Assembly (NCBI RefSeq): GCF_000484695.1
Contig: NZ_AXVR01000006.1
Coordinates: forward strand, 62,001 to 126,000
DNA: 64,000 nt
Direction: 5' to 3'
DNA from: Salinispora cortesiana
GTDB taxonomy: Bacteria; Actinomycetota; Actinomycetes; Mycobacteriales; Micromonosporaceae
Part shown: in pieces, positions 1 through 9,022 of the stretch
How the letters are laid out: the number at the start of each line of letters is the position of its first letter
How positions within the stretch are numbered: position 1 is the stretch's first letter
The notes under the pieces: generated by a model
Databases searched by the model: none
The model's input: the letters and a program-made list of their open reading frames with translations, nothing else
What the model was told of the DNA's origin: nothing
Made by a program: the position numbers and the translations under genes

Positions 1-1
1 C

Positions 2-1723
2 GTCCTTGACGCCGAGGCGAACAACCGCATCACCGGCACGGCCGACACAGAGGTCTCGTCCGACAGCATCTGGATGACCCTGCTGATCAGCCTGCTCCCC
101 ATCCTGCTGCTGGTGGCCCTGCTGCTGTTCTTCATGTCGCAGATGCAGGGCGGCGGCTCCCGGGTGCTCAACTTCGGCAAGTCCAAGGCCAAGATGATCA
201 CCAAGGACACGCCGAAGACGACCTTTTCCGACGTGGCGGGCTCCGAGGAGGCCGTCGAGGAGCTGCACGAGATCAAGGATTTCCTGCAGAACCCGGCGAA
301 GTACCAGGCGCTCGGCGCCAAGATCCCGAAGGGCGTGCTGCTCTTCGGCCCGCCCGGCACCGGTAAGACCCTGCTGGCCCGCGCGGTCGCCGGGGAGGCC
401 GGGGTGCCCTTCTACTCCATCTCCGGCTCGGATTTCGTCGAGATGTTCGTCGGTGTCGGCGCCAGCCGGGTCCGGGACCTCTTCGAGCAGGCCAAGACGA
501 ACGCGCCGGCGATCGTCTTCGTGGACGAGATCGACGCGGTCGGTCGGCACCGGGGTGCCGGCATGGGCGGCGGTCACGACGAGCGGGAGCAGACCCTCAA
601 CCAGCTCCTCGTCGAGATGGACGGCTTCGACACCAAGGGCGGCGTCATCCTGATCGCCGCCACCAACCGGCCGGACATCCTCGACCCGGCGCTGCTGCGG
701 CCGGGCCGCTTCGACCGGCAGATCCCGGTGGACGCGCCGGACATGGAGGGCCGCAAGGCGATCCTGCGGGTGCACGCCAAGGGCAAGCCGTTCACCCCCG
801 ATGTTGATCTCGATGCGGTGGCGCGGCGTACCCCCGGCTTCAGCGGTGCCGACCTGGCCAACGTGATCAACGAGGCCGCGCTGCTCACCGCCCGCCGGGA
901 CCAGCGGGCGATCACCGACGACTCCCTGGAAGAGTCGATCGACCGGGTGATCGCCGGCCCCCAGCGCCGTACCCGGGTGATGAGTGACAACGAAAAGAAG
1001 ATCACGGCGTACCACGAGGGTGGGCACGCGCTGGTCGCCTGGGCGCTGCCGCACGCCGCACCGGTGCACAAGGTCACCATCTTGTCCCGGGGTCGTTCCC
1101 TGGGGCACACCCTGGTCCTGCCGACCGAGGACAAGTACACCCAGACCCGGGCCGAGATGGTCGACACCCTGGCCTACGCGCTGGGTGGCCGGGCCGCCGA
1201 GGAGCTGGTGTTCCACGAGCCGACCACCGGCGCCGGCAACGACATCGAGAAGGCCACCCAGCTGGCCCGCGCGATGATCACTCAGTACGGGATGAGCTCC
1301 AAGCTCGGTGCGCTCAAGTACGGCAGCAGTGGTGACGAGCCGTTCCTGGGCCGCAACATGGGCAACGAGCGGGGCTATTCCGACGCCGTCGCCGCCGAGA
1401 TCGACGCCGAGATGCGCGCCCTGATCGAGCTGGCGCACGACGAGGCCTGGGAGATCCTGGTCGAGTACCGCGATGTGCTGGACAACATCGTGCTCGAGCT
1501 GATGGAGAAGGAGACGCTCTCCACGGCCGACATGGCCCGGATCTGCGACCGGGTGGCGAAGCGCCCGCCGATGGCTCCGTACAACGGGTTCGGCAAGCGC
1601 CAGCCCTCCACCGAGCCGCCGGTGCGCACGCCTGCCGAGAACGAGGCGCTCAAGGCGCAGGGCACGGCCGACACCGCGTCCATCAGCGGTGCCGCCTCGA
1701 ACAACTCGGAGGCCCCGCACTGA
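2..1723 (+). CDS. ftsH: ATP-dependent zinc metalloprotease FtsH (5' end outside window)
   Basis: Membrane-anchored AAA+ protease that degrades misfolded and regulatory membrane or cytosolic proteins. The frame is open to the window edge, so the N-terminus (first transmembrane helix and part of the extracytoplasmic domain) lies upstream; ATG 74 is internal. Visible in order: the second TM helix ([19 protein letters not shown]), Walker A GPPGTGKT, Walker B IVFVDEID, the second region of homology ending GRFDR, and the zinc-protease motif HEGGH. The C-terminal tail is low complexity (Ala/Pro/Asn). It is followed at once by folE, the usual actinobacterial order. Identity is certain from the motifs. 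Confidence 0.98.
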   Translation, partial: VLDAEANNRITGTADTEVSSDSIWMTLLISLLPILLLVALLLFFMSQMQGGGSRVLNFGKSKAKMITKDTPKTTFSDVAGSEEAVEELHEIKDFLQNPAKYQALGAKIPKGVLLFGPPGTGKTLLARAVAGEAGVPFYSISGSDFVEMFVGVGASRVRDLFEQAKTNAPAIVFVDEIDAVGRHRGAGMGGGHDEREQTLNQLLVEMDGFDTKGGVILIAATNRPDILDPALLRPGRFDRQIPVDAPDMEGRKAILRVHAKGKPFTPDVDLDAVARRTPGFSGADLANVINEAALLTARRDQRAITDDSLEESIDRVIAGPQRRTRVMSDNEKKITAYHEGGHALVAWALPHAAPVHKVTILSRGRSLGHTLVLPTEDKYTQTRAEMVDTLAYALGGRAAEELVFHEPTTGAGNDIEKATQLARAMITQYGMSSKLGALKYGSSGDEPFLGRNMGNERGYSDAVAAEIDAEMRALIELAHDEAWEILVEYRDVLDNIVLELMEKETLSTADMARICDRVAKRPPMAPYNGFGKRQPSTEPPVRTPAENEALKAQGTADTASISGAASNNSEAPH

Positions 1724-1758
1724 ACAGCGACGATGAGGCGGCCGACCGCCCGCAGGGG

Positions 1759-2418
1759 TTGGCCGCCTCCGCCACCAAGGCCGACGGCGACCTGGACCAC
1801 GTCGCCGCTCGGCTGGTCAGTGGTCGGCTCGCCGGCGGTCCGGTCGAGGAGAGCGTTGACCTGGTCCGGCTGGAGAAGGCGGTCCGCGAGATCCTGATCG
1901 CGGTTGGCGAAGACCCGGACCGCGAGGGGCTCCAGCAGACCCCGGCCCGGGTTGCCCGGGCCTACGTCGAGTTGTTCGCCGGGCTTCGGGTCGACCCGGC
2001 GCAGGTGCTCAGCACCACCTTCGAGGCCGACCACGACGAGCTGGTGCTGGTCCGGGGCATCGACGTGATGAGCCTCTGCGAGCACCACCTACTGCCGTTT
2101 CGGGGCAGCGCCCACATCGGGTACATTCCCGGCTCGGACGGCCGGATCACCGGTCTGTCCAAGCTGGCCCGGCTGGTAGAGGTCTTCGCGCGTCGTCCCC
2201 AGGTGCAGGAGCGGCTCACCGCACAGATCGCCGACCTGCTGATGGCGCAGCTCCAGCCGCGTGGCGTGATCGTCGTCCTGGAGTGCGAGCACATGTGCAT
2301 GGCGATGCGCGGCATCCAGAAGTCGGGCGCCTGCACGATCACCTCCGCGGTGCGCGGCAGCCTGCAGGAGGACGCGAGGACCCGCGCCGAGGCGATGGCG
2401 CTGATCAACGCCCGCTGA
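1759..2418 (+). CDS. folE: GTP cyclohydrolase I
   Basis: Converts GTP to 7,8-dihydroneopterin triphosphate, the first step of folate synthesis. Zinc-binding motifs are visible: CEHHLLPF and the downstream [10 protein letters not shown]. The rest ([16 protein letters not shown]) is typical of the family. The start is uncertain. The only standard codon is TTG 1759, which has poor ribosome-binding context. A CTG at 1720 overlaps the ftsH stop as CTGA and has GGAGG seven bases before it, so translation may begin there and add 13 residues. It lies directly behind ftsH; folP-folB-folK lie 13 kb away, beyond a secretion-like operon. Confidence 0.95.
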   Translation: MAASATKADGDLDHVAARLVSGRLAGGPVEESVDLVRLEKAVREILIAVGEDPDREGLQQTPARVARAYVELFAGLRVDPAQVLSTTFEADHDELVLVRGIDVMSLCEHHLLPFRGSAHIGYIPGSDGRITGLSKLARLVEVFARRPQVQERLTAQIADLLMAQLQPRGVIVVLECEHMCMAMRGIQKSGACTITSAVRGSLQEDARTRAEAMALINAR

Positions 2419-2437
2419 TCCCGCCCGCCCGGCGGGA
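2419..2437. terminator. Hairpin between convergent folE and 2518-3393 gene
   Basis: A perfect 7-bp stem (TCCCGCC / GGCGGGA) with a 5-nt loop directly after the folE stop. There is no T-run, as is common in high-GC actinomycetes. It probably helps end transcription of folE and possibly of the convergent minus-strand genes. Confidence 0.5.
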
Positions 2438-2517
2438 CACCCTCCACCCCCGGGACGCCGTCGCCGCCGGCCATGACGGGTGAGTCGAGGCTGGACCGCA
2501 CGGCAGCTCCGCCGAGC

Positions 2518-3393
2518 TCAGCCCAGCAGGGCGAGCAGGAGCACCGTACTGGTCAGGATGGCTGGGACCAGGCAGACCAACACCCCGAGCCGGGGAGTGC
2601 GGTCCGGCTGCCCGCCCGTCTCCGGCCCGGCGAGGCGCCCCACCCACCACCAGCCCGCTGCGAACGCCGCGGCCGGCGTAGCCAGCCCGACAACCAGCGC
2701 GGTGGCGCTCACCGTGCTGGGGCCGGTGACGGCGAGCAGGATCAGCTGGACCAGCGGCATCAGCAGGGCCAGCGGGGCGTAGCAGAGCAGGTTCCGGGCG
2801 ATGACGGGCCAGCCGGCCAGGTTGACCAGCCCGCGGGCGGCCAGTGCGGCGTCCGCCGACTCCACCCGGCTGGCCGCCTCCCGCAGCGCGGCCAGCACCG
2901 TCGCCGGCCCACTCGCCATCGACCGACTCGCCGCCGAGAGCTCCGGTGGCGTCGGCGCCAGCGAGATCGGCGGTACGCCGGAGTCTCGTAGCCGCGCCTC
3001 CTGCCCGGCCAGCTGGGCCCGGACCGTCGCCAGTTCCTCCCGGGCGGCCGCGACCTCGCGGGCCTGCTCGCCCGCGGCGGTGGCCGCACTTCGGCGTACC
3101 TCGTCGAGCTGTCGGGTCGCTGCGAGGTATTCGGCCCACGCCACCTCGACCGGCTCGTCAGCTGCCTTCTCCTCGAGAGCTGACTCCGGCTGGTGGGTCG
3201 CCTCCTCCTCGTGGGCTGACTCCGGCTCGTGGGGCGACTCCGGCTGGTGGGTCGGCTCCGGCTCGTGGTCGGGCAGCGGCTGGTGGGCCGCCGCCGGCGG
3301 AGGGACCGGCTGCGGTACGTGGATCGGCAGCGGCGGGGCGCCCGGGGGTTGCTGCCGATCCGGGCCCCGATCCTGGATGGGTATCCGGCTCAC
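2518..3393 (-). CDS. Coiled-coil membrane protein with hexapeptide repeats
   Basis: A protein of 291 residues that I do not recognise. The GTG at 3393 is chosen because it overlaps the stop of the upstream gene as GTGA; the frame runs further upstream but into that gene. In order: a Pro/Gln-rich head, about six tandem 6-residue units of the type H-E/Q-P-E-S/P-x (very acidic), an Ala/Glu/Arg-rich predicted coiled coil, and three to four hydrophobic helices at the C-terminus (for example CYAPLALLMPLVQLILLAV and LGVLVCLVPAILTSTVLLLALL). This fits a membrane partner of the FtsK-like protein it is coupled to. The function is unknown. Confidence 0.75.
   Translation of the reverse strand: MSRIPIQDRGPDRQQPPGAPPLPIHVPQPVPPPAAAHQPLPDHEPEPTHQPESPHEPESAHEEEATHQPESALEEKAADEPVEVAWAEYLAATRQLDEVRRSAATAAGEQAREVAAAREELATVRAQLAGQEARLRDSGVPPISLAPTPPELSAASRSMASGPATVLAALREAASRVESADAALAARGLVNLAGWPVIARNLLCYAPLALLMPLVQLILLAVTGPSTVSATALVVGLATPAAAFAAGWWWVGRLAGPETGGQPDRTPRLGVLVCLVPAILTSTVLLLALLG
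3164..3273 (-). repeat. 18-bp tandem repeat coding for H-x-x-E-x-x units
   Basis: About six degenerate 18-bp units inside the coiled-coil membrane protein gene encode HEPEPT, HQPESP, HEPESA, HEEEAT, HQPESA and LEEKAA. Such repeats tend to vary in copy number between strains. This one probably forms a flexible acidic linker. Confidence 0.7.
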
Positions 3394-5930
3394 GTCAGGA
3401 CCGGCTTCGTGGCGAACGGAACCAGGACGACACCCTGCTCGCTGTGGCCGTCCCAGAGCAGCGCCCGGTCTGGTCGAGGCCGCCACTCCACCGGGCGGCC
3501 GAAGAGCGCCCCGAGCTGGGCCCCCGGCACGTCCACGACGGCGACCGTGGCGAGCTTCGTCAACTCGTCTCCTGGTTCGAGTAGGGACGCGAAGGAGGGC
3601 ACGGTGCCCCACCGGCCGAGCAGGTGACGACCGGTCGGCGGCCCCTCCCGGAGCAGGGTGGCGAGCCGGTCCGGCGGAACCTCCCCGGCACCCGGCCCGT
3701 CCACATCGAAGACGACCAGGTAGGCCGGCTCGGCCGAGTCGAGGGCAGCCGGCAGATCAGCCTGATCCACCACCTCAACCGAGTGCTGGGCGGCCAACTC
3801 GGCGGCGAGCGCCGCGGCGAGCGGGCCCGATTCGTCCGCGGAAGGCACCACCACGAAACGGGCGGAACCCGGCTGGTGGTGGGCGGCGACGCTGCGGGCC
3901 GCGGTGACCAGCAGGCCAGCCGCCGCCACACTGGCACCGAGCACCGCCAGATTGCGCCCCGGGGCGGCGTCGAGCGACACCGTCACCGTTGACCGGGTCA
4001 CATCCACCGCCCGGCCCAGCAGCGCCACCGGACCGGTTGCCCCACCGGCCACCGCCGCTCGGTACCGGGGGTCGTTGCGCAGCTGCGGCTGGGCATAACC
4101 GGCGAAGACGACTGGTGGGGCGCTCCGCTCCGGGCGGGCCTCCCAGAGCCGGTGCCGCAGGCCCTCCACCGCCTCGCAGTGATCCATCGGATCGGGGAAG
4201 CGGATCACCCGTTCGTGTCCCCGGATGGCGCCCCGCGGCCCCCCGAGGCCGCCCGCGGTGTTGACCACCGCACTCCCCACCGCCAGCCCGGCCGCCGAGT
4301 CGTTGGTCGAGGCCAACACCGCACCCCCACCGGGAAGCGCCACCCGCACCGGGAACTGCCCGAGCAGCGGATCCCGGTCACTGCGCGGCCGAAGGCCCAG
4401 GTCCCCCTCCCCGGCCAGGAGCAGATGCACGCCGTACGACCGGCCGGTGCGCGCCACGGCCTCGAGCAGGGCCCGGGCCTCGGTGGCGATCCGGTCCCGG
4501 CCGGTGAGTAGTCGCGGTAGGCCGTCCACCACGGCGACGATCCGCGGCAACTCCTGGTGCTGCCGCAGCTCCTGATACCGCTGCCCGCCGGCGCGGGCAC
4601 CGGCCTCCGCACGGCGGCGGACCTCGGTGGCCAGGAGGTCGAACAGATCCAGCACGTATTCCCGGTCCGCGGTGATGGCGGCGGCCCGGACCTGTGGAAT
4701 CCAGGAGCGGTCGCGTTCGGTCTGGAGGAACTCGGTGAAGGACTCCCCGACGCCGAGGTCGGCCAGGTAGAGGACGAGCTCCTCCGGGCCGTAGCGGGCG
4801 GTCAGACTGAGCAGGGCGGTGGCGAGGAACGTCGATCGGCTGGTGTCGGAGCGACCACTCACCAACCAGTGTGGCGTCAGCTCGGAGAAGCCCAGGGAGA
4901 CCGGCCGCCCCCCGGCGTCCCCCACCGTCGTCGCCATCCCGGCCCGGGAACTCGCCGTCCACACCGGCTCACCCGGCTCCGGAAGCAGCTCGGCCAGGGC
5001 CAGCCGTGAGCCCTCCTCCACCTGCTCGGCGAGGCGACGGCAGACCTCGTCCACGAGGTCTGCCGGGGGATCCGGCTCGAGGAAGACCGGCGAGTTCAAC
5101 CCGCTCGGAGGATCCGCTTCCGGCGCCCCGAAGGCGGTGCCGGGAGGGCCGGTGAGCAGCGCGTACGCACTGCGGATCGTCAGCGCGGCGGCGCGTGGCA
5201 GCGGAGCGCGGCCGGCTGGCCACCCCGCCACCAGCAGGTGTAGGCCACTCGCGCTGCCCTGCTCGGCGAGCGCTTCCAGGCGGGTCAGGTCGGTGTGGCC
5301 GGCGGACTCGGGCAGCGCGGCGACGACCAGGAGCAGGATCCGGTCGTGCCGGCGTCGGTCGGCTCCGGCCGGAGCCACCCACCGTTCCGCCTCCGCCAGC
5401 ACCGCGCGCAGGCCGGCGACGTCCGTAACCGGAGGCGGCAGGAGGCCGGCGTCGGCGAGCGCCGCGAACGGGGTCAGCGCGGTACCCGTACCGTCAACCG
5501 CGCGGACCAGCAGCGCCCCGGCCGGCGTGGCCGCCAGCAGCCGGAACAGGACGGCCCGGACCAGGCCCGCCACCCGCGGATCCCCGGTGTCGGCGTCGAC
5601 CGTCAGGTTCCCGGCGCCGATCAGCGGGACCAGTGCGGGGAAGCGAGCCTCGTCGAGTGGGGCGGCGGTGCCGACCCGGACGAAGCGCGGCGGCCCCTCC
5701 CCGGCGATGGTCTCCGCCGGCAGGGTCTCCAGCGCGGCTCCCGCCCAGCCAGGGGCGAGTTGACCGGCGGCGCTCCGCAGCCGGTCGGCGAGCTCGTACT
5801 GGCGGGCGTGGTCGGCGGGAGCAGGACGGATGTCGTCGAGGACGTCGGCGGCGGCGAGCGCGGTGGCGGCAGCCTGCCGGTGTAGGGCGGCGGCCCGGTT
5901 CGCCCGCCTCCTCGGACCCACCGCGTCCAC
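3390..5930 (-). CDS. FtsK/SpoIIIE-like protein with degenerate P-loops
   Basis: A protein of 846 residues with the layout of FtsK/EccC-like multi-domain ATPases: an alpha-helical N-terminal part, then three Rossmann-like ATPase modules. In the middle module PHWLVSGRSDTSRST (residues 353-367) sits where FtsK has PHLLVAGxTGSGKS, so both glycines and the catalytic lysine are replaced (Arg365). The Walker B equivalent is VVDGL, without the catalytic acid. The last module has LGASVAAAG (664-672) in place of a P-loop. It is probably a pseudo-ATPase or scaffold. Start GTG 5930; a second GTG three codons in has better spacing from an AAGGGG stretch. It is coupled by 4 bp to the downstream membrane protein. 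Confidence 0.75.
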   Translation of the reverse strand: MDAVGPRRRANRAAALHRQAAATALAAADVLDDIRPAPADHARQYELADRLRSAAGQLAPGWAGAALETLPAETIAGEGPPRFVRVGTAAPLDEARFPALVPLIGAGNLTVDADTGDPRVAGLVRAVLFRLLAATPAGALLVRAVDGTGTALTPFAALADAGLLPPPVTDVAGLRAVLAEAERWVAPAGADRRRHDRILLLVVAALPESAGHTDLTRLEALAEQGSASGLHLLVAGWPAGRAPLPRAAALTIRSAYALLTGPPGTAFGAPEADPPSGLNSPVFLEPDPPADLVDEVCRRLAEQVEEGSRLALAELLPEPGEPVWTASSRAGMATTVGDAGGRPVSLGFSELTPHWLVSGRSDTSRSTFLATALLSLTARYGPEELVLYLADLGVGESFTEFLQTERDRSWIPQVRAAAITADREYVLDLFDLLATEVRRRAEAGARAGGQRYQELRQHQELPRIVAVVDGLPRLLTGRDRIATEARALLEAVARTGRSYGVHLLLAGEGDLGLRPRSDRDPLLGQFPVRVALPGGGAVLASTNDSAAGLAVGSAVVNTAGGLGGPRGAIRGHERVIRFPDPMDHCEAVEGLRHRLWEARPERSAPPVVFAGYAQPQLRNDPRYRAAVAGGATGPVALLGRAVDVTRSTVTVSLDAAPGRNLAVLGASVAAAGLLVTAARSVAAHHQPGSARFVVVPSADESGPLAAALAAELAAQHSVEVVDQADLPAALDSAEPAYLVVFDVDGPGAGEVPPDRLATLLREGPPTGRHLLGRWGTVPSFASLLEPGDELTKLATVAVVDVPGAQLGALFGRPVEWRPRPDRALLWDGHSEQGVVLVPFATKPVLT

Positions 5931-6102
5931 CCCCTTTTCGCGAGGTCGGCGACCCGCCCCGCGCGAAGACCGTAGCGCAGGACGACCTGGTTCCGGCGGA
6001 GGCGCCGCGGTGCCGCGTCGGTGTTGTTGCCGACGTTACCGGCGGGGAGGAAGCCGTCACGATCCGCCTAATCTGGGCATTGGGCCAGCGGCCGGCAGCC
6101 GT

Positions 6103-6117
6103 TAGCCTCAGGGGGTG
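6103..6117 (+). promoter_or_regulatory. Leaderless-type -10 element TAGCCT
   Basis: TAGCCT (6103-6108) lies 6 nt before the GTG start at 6115, and there is no good Shine-Dalgarno. This matches the TAnnnT-N6-8-start pattern of leaderless actinobacterial transcripts. Confidence 0.5.
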
Positions 6118-6699
6118 GAATCAGTGCAGCCCCCCGCCGGTTCCCAGGTGTCCCGCCTACCGGCGCAGCGGCCTCCCTCGGAGCAGCTGGCGGCCCCACC
6201 CTCGGCGCCCGCGCCAGGAACGGGGACGCCGGTCCAGCCGCGGCGGCAACGACTTCGCACCATCCTCACCGTGACCGCCGCCGTGCTGACGGCGCTCGTG
6301 CTGGGCGGGATCGTCGGTGGCTACGTCCTCTACGACCGGGCCACCACCCCCGACCGCAGCGCACCCGACGTGGTCGTGAGTAGCTATCTCGCCGCGTTTT
6401 TTGTAGACAGGAATGACACGCTCGCCGACCTGTTCCTCTGCGCCGAGGGGGCGTCCCTCGCTGAGCTGCGGGCGCTGCGCGAGGACCTGGCGGCGCGGGA
6501 GGCGCGGTTCGCGGTGCCCATCTCCGTCAGCTGGGGGAGCCTCGCGGTCCAACGCGAGGGTGACGAGGCGATCGTCGACCTGGAACTGGTGATCTCTGCC
6601 TACGTCGACGGTGGCAGTTACAGCGAACGGCAGCCGTGGCGCTTCACCACCCGGCTGGGCGAGGACTGGCGGGTCTGCGCCGGCGCGCGGGTTGACTGA
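6115..6699 (+). CDS. Membrane-anchored protein with NTF2-like extracytoplasmic domain
   Basis: 194 residues. A cytoplasmic Pro/Ala-rich tail of about 45 residues is followed by one transmembrane helix (ILTVTAAVLTALVLGGIVGGYVL) and an extracytoplasmic domain of about 120 residues. The helix-rich start (VVVSSYLAAFFVDRNDTLADLFLC) and final strands (WRFTTRLGEDWRVCAGARV) resemble the NTF2-like/DUF4878 fold seen in accessory and conjugation-associated proteins. The GTG start fits a leaderless promoter. The gene is divergent from the FtsK-like gene and convergent, 1 nt apart, with the last gene of the secretion-like operon. Function unknown; a VirB8-like or Mce-associated role is possible. Confidence 0.75.
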   Translation: MESVQPPAGSQVSRLPAQRPPSEQLAAPPSAPAPGTGTPVQPRRQRLRTILTVTAAVLTALVLGGIVGGYVLYDRATTPDRSAPDVVVSSYLAAFFVDRNDTLADLFLCAEGASLAELRALREDLAAREARFAVPISVSWGSLAVQREGDEAIVDLELVISAYVDGGSYSERQPWRFTTRLGEDWRVCAGARVD

Positions 6700-6700
6700 C

Positions 6701-7294
6701 CTATTCGATCCAGAGCAGGTGGACGGGGACCTCGAGTGTGGTCGGGGTCTGCCCGCGCCAGGCCCAGCGATACCACTCGATCTCGGGGGTGATCCGGACG
6801 CAGATGTCCCCCTCGGCGCTCGAGTAGGTCTCGGTCACCGCGCGTAGGTCCCGGTGTTCGACCGAGCCCACCACCTGCACGACCCGCCGACCGGCGACGG
6901 CGTCGGCCTCGAAGACCGGCGTCGGCGCCCGATGCGTGGGCGCGTCCAGGGAGACCAGCCGATCGGCCTCCGCGGGCGGCAGCTCCGGCCGCTGCCCGAC
7001 CGTCTCCACCCAGACCCGGTCGACCGGGACGAGGGGGGCGAAGACCTCGACCTGATCGGCCTCGGCGCGGTACCACTCGTGCTCGGCGATGACCGGCACG
7101 TAGGTGCGGCTGCCCTGGACCACGCGGTCGTCCGCGCGCAGGTCACCGCGCCAGCCCAGCCCGGGTTGGCCGACCCGCACCCGGCACCCGCGCAGCTCGA
7201 CCCGGCCGGCGGCCGGCAGCACCGCGATCGGTCGGGGTGGCAGCGGCGCCCAGTCCGGCTGGTCCAGGAAGGGGTCGGGGAGGGGGTCGGTCAT
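6701..7294 (-). CDS. Conserved-looking protein built from an internal duplication
   Basis: 197 residues with no signal peptide or TM helix. Two halves resemble each other: RGDLRADDRVVQGSRTYVPV followed by IAEHEWYR (about residues 49-76) corresponds to HRDLRAVTETYSSAEGDICV followed by RITPEIEWYR (about 147-176). This suggests a duplicated beta-rich domain. It is the last gene of the secretion-like operon, 13 nt after the peptidase gene stop, with a GAGTGAGG ribosome-binding candidate overlapping that stop. I do not recognise the family. Its place suggests a cytoplasmic accessory or substrate-handling role, which is inference. Confidence 0.7.
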   Translation of the reverse strand: MTDPLPDPFLDQPDWAPLPPRPIAVLPAAGRVELRGCRVRVGQPGLGWRGDLRADDRVVQGSRTYVPVIAEHEWYRAEADQVEVFAPLVPVDRVWVETVGQRPELPPAEADRLVSLDAPTHRAPTPVFEADAVAGRRVVQVVGSVEHRDLRAVTETYSSAEGDICVRITPEIEWYRWAWRGQTPTTLEVPVHLLWIE

Positions 7295-7307
7295 CGCCGT
7301 CGGTGCC

Positions 7308-8471
7308 TCACTCCACGCTCCGCAGCGGCGCGCCCTGCTCCCGCATGAAGAGCACCGGGTCGATCGCGCCGTGGCGACTCCGGTCGCCGTCGACGTGCAC
7401 CTCGAAGTGCAGGTGCGGGCCGGAGGAGTTGCCGCTGCTGCCGATCACCCCGATCTCCTCCCCGGCGCGCACCGTCTGGCCCGCGCTGACCTTGGGTTTC
7501 TCCGCCAGGTGGCAGTAGCGGGTGATGATCTTCCCCGCGTGCGCGATGTCGACGAACCAGCCGCAGCCACCCTTGCCCGGCCAGCCGTCCACGTCGCAGC
7601 TCAGCTCCCCGGCCCGGTCCGGGTCGCAGCGGGCGACCAGGACCCGTCCGCTGGCGGCGGCGTGGATCGGGGTGCCCTTGTCGGCGGCGATGTCCACCCC
7701 CTGGTGCGCCGGCCGCTCCTGGGTGCGGAAGCCGGAGCCGACGTCACCGGGGATCGGGGCGGTCCAGCCGGAGGCGGCGATCCGGCCCGCCTCCGCGGCG
7801 TTGCAGAGATGCCCGTCGGCGACCGGCACGCTCCGGGCCGCGCCGCCGGCCAGCGAGTTGACGATTGTCGAGGCCAGCGCCTCATGCTTCGCGTAGGCGT
7901 CCGGGAAGGCGCTGACCTGCACGGCCTGCGCCGCCCGGGTCAGCGGCAGCTGCTGCCAGCCGGGGACCGCCAGCAGCTTTTCGTAGAACCTGCGGGCCGC
8001 GTACTCCGGCGTCATCCGCTCCTTGACCGAGCCCCAGCCCGCCCGCTGCTGGAACAGGCCCACCGAGTCGTGGTCCGAGCCGACGCCCTCGTTGGGGAGC
8101 TGCTCCGACCCGGGGACCGTGGGGTTGGCGAGATTGCGCAGCCGGGACTCCTGCATGGCGGTCGCCACGGCGATCACCCAACCGCGGGGCGGCACCTGCA
8201 GCTCCTGCCCGACCTCGATGATTCGGGCGGCGTTGCGGAGCTGGCGCTCACCGTACTGCGACATCTGCGGCATCGCCCCGGTGACCTCGACCCGGAAGTC
8301 GTCGGTGCACTCCTGGTTGGCGAGCCGGAGCTCGTCGTCGCTGCCGAGCTCGGTGAGGAAGAAGGCTCCCGCGCCGCCGGCGCAGCAGAGCAGGGTCAGC
8401 GTCGCGGTGAACGCGAAGGCCAGCACGCCGACGCGCAGGCGGCGGCGCTTCGGCTCGGCTGCTTCGCTCAT
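7308..8471 (-). CDS. Bifunctional cell-wall hydrolase: lytic transglycosylase-like plus M23 peptidase
   Basis: 387 residues from ATG 8471, which overlaps the previous stop as ATGA; a longer frame exists but is less likely. In order: a cytoplasmic basic tail (KRRRLRVG), a TM helix, and a lysozyme-like transglycosylase region (QESRLRNLAN with the candidate catalytic Glu, then SVGLFQQR). A C-terminal M23/LytM domain follows with ligands in HQGVDIAA and HLHFEV. It should cleave peptidoglycan glycan and peptide bonds to let an envelope-spanning apparatus through, the job of VirB1 and of CHAP/SLT proteins in Gram-positive type IV systems. Its place in the operon supports this. Confidence 0.85.
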   Translation of the reverse strand: MSEAAEPKRRRLRVGVLAFAFTATLTLLCCAGGAGAFFLTELGSDDELRLANQECTDDFRVEVTGAMPQMSQYGERQLRNAARIIEVGQELQVPPRGWVIAVATAMQESRLRNLANPTVPGSEQLPNEGVGSDHDSVGLFQQRAGWGSVKERMTPEYAARRFYEKLLAVPGWQQLPLTRAAQAVQVSAFPDAYAKHEALASTIVNSLAGGAARSVPVADGHLCNAAEAGRIAASGWTAPIPGDVGSGFRTQERPAHQGVDIAADKGTPIHAAASGRVLVARCDPDRAGELSCDVDGWPGKGGCGWFVDIAHAGKIITRYCHLAEKPKVSAGQTVRAGEEIGVIGSSGNSSGPHLHFEVHVDGDRSRHGAIDPVLFMREQGAPLRSVE

Positions 8472-9022
8472 ACCTGCTCCCAGTCCACCGCGTCCACCCG
8501 CCACCGGCCGTCCGGCGCCACCAGCTCCAGCCGGAGCTGGCCGGTGTCGAAGGGCACCCGCGCCTCGACGACCGTCTCGGACCGGGCCCTGACCGTCACG
8601 GCGCCCGCCACCTCACCGGTCGGGACGTCAACCGGATCCACGTCGGCGAGCTGCTCGGCCAACGCCGGGGTGGCCAGGGGGCGCAGCCCGGCGTGCCAGC
8701 GCTCGGCGGTGATCCCCGGCTGCCCGCGCCAGGCGGTGACGAACTCGGCGGCGACCTGCTCCGGCGTCGCCGCCCCGGGCCGGGTCACCGGCGTGGGGGA
8801 GCGCGTGTCGATCAGCCCGTCGTCACCGACCGTCGGGTGCACCGTGGTGATCGGCTGCTCCGGGCGGTTGCTGAGGCCGCTCCCCGGCTCCCCCGCCCCG
8901 GCGACCAGCCGGGTGGTGCCGATGATGCCGACCACCACCACGGCGAGCGCCAGCGCGATCCCCACCCGGGACCGGAGTACCCGGGTGAGGAGCTGTTCGA
9001 CTGCCCGCCGCACCGCGATCAC
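8468..9022 (-). CDS. VirB8/TcpC-like membrane protein (conjugation-apparatus type)
   Basis: 184 residues: a short cytoplasmic tail, one TM helix (VGIALALAVVVVGIIGTT), a linker, and an extracytoplasmic domain of about 100 residues (AAEFVTAWRGQPGITAERWHAGL to RWRVDAVDWEQ). The pattern of paired helices followed by strands fits the NTF2-like fold of VirB8/TcpC. GTG start overlapping the upstream stop (GTGA). In type IV systems such proteins nucleate the channel. Assignment is by topology and neighbours, not by a diagnostic motif. Confidence 0.7.
   Translation of the reverse strand: MIAVRRAVEQLLTRVLRSRVGIALALAVVVVGIIGTTRLVAGAGEPGSGLSNRPEQPITTVHPTVGDDGLIDTRSPTPVTRPGAATPEQVAAEFVTAWRGQPGITAERWHAGLRPLATPALAEQLADVDPVDVPTGEVAGAVTVRARSETVVEARVPFDTGQLRLELVAPDGRWRVDAVDWEQV

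Noticed and set aside
4819..5763. 314-codon plus-strand frame opposite the FtsK-like gene
   Set aside because: Ser/Arg/Pro-rich shadow frame with no domain.
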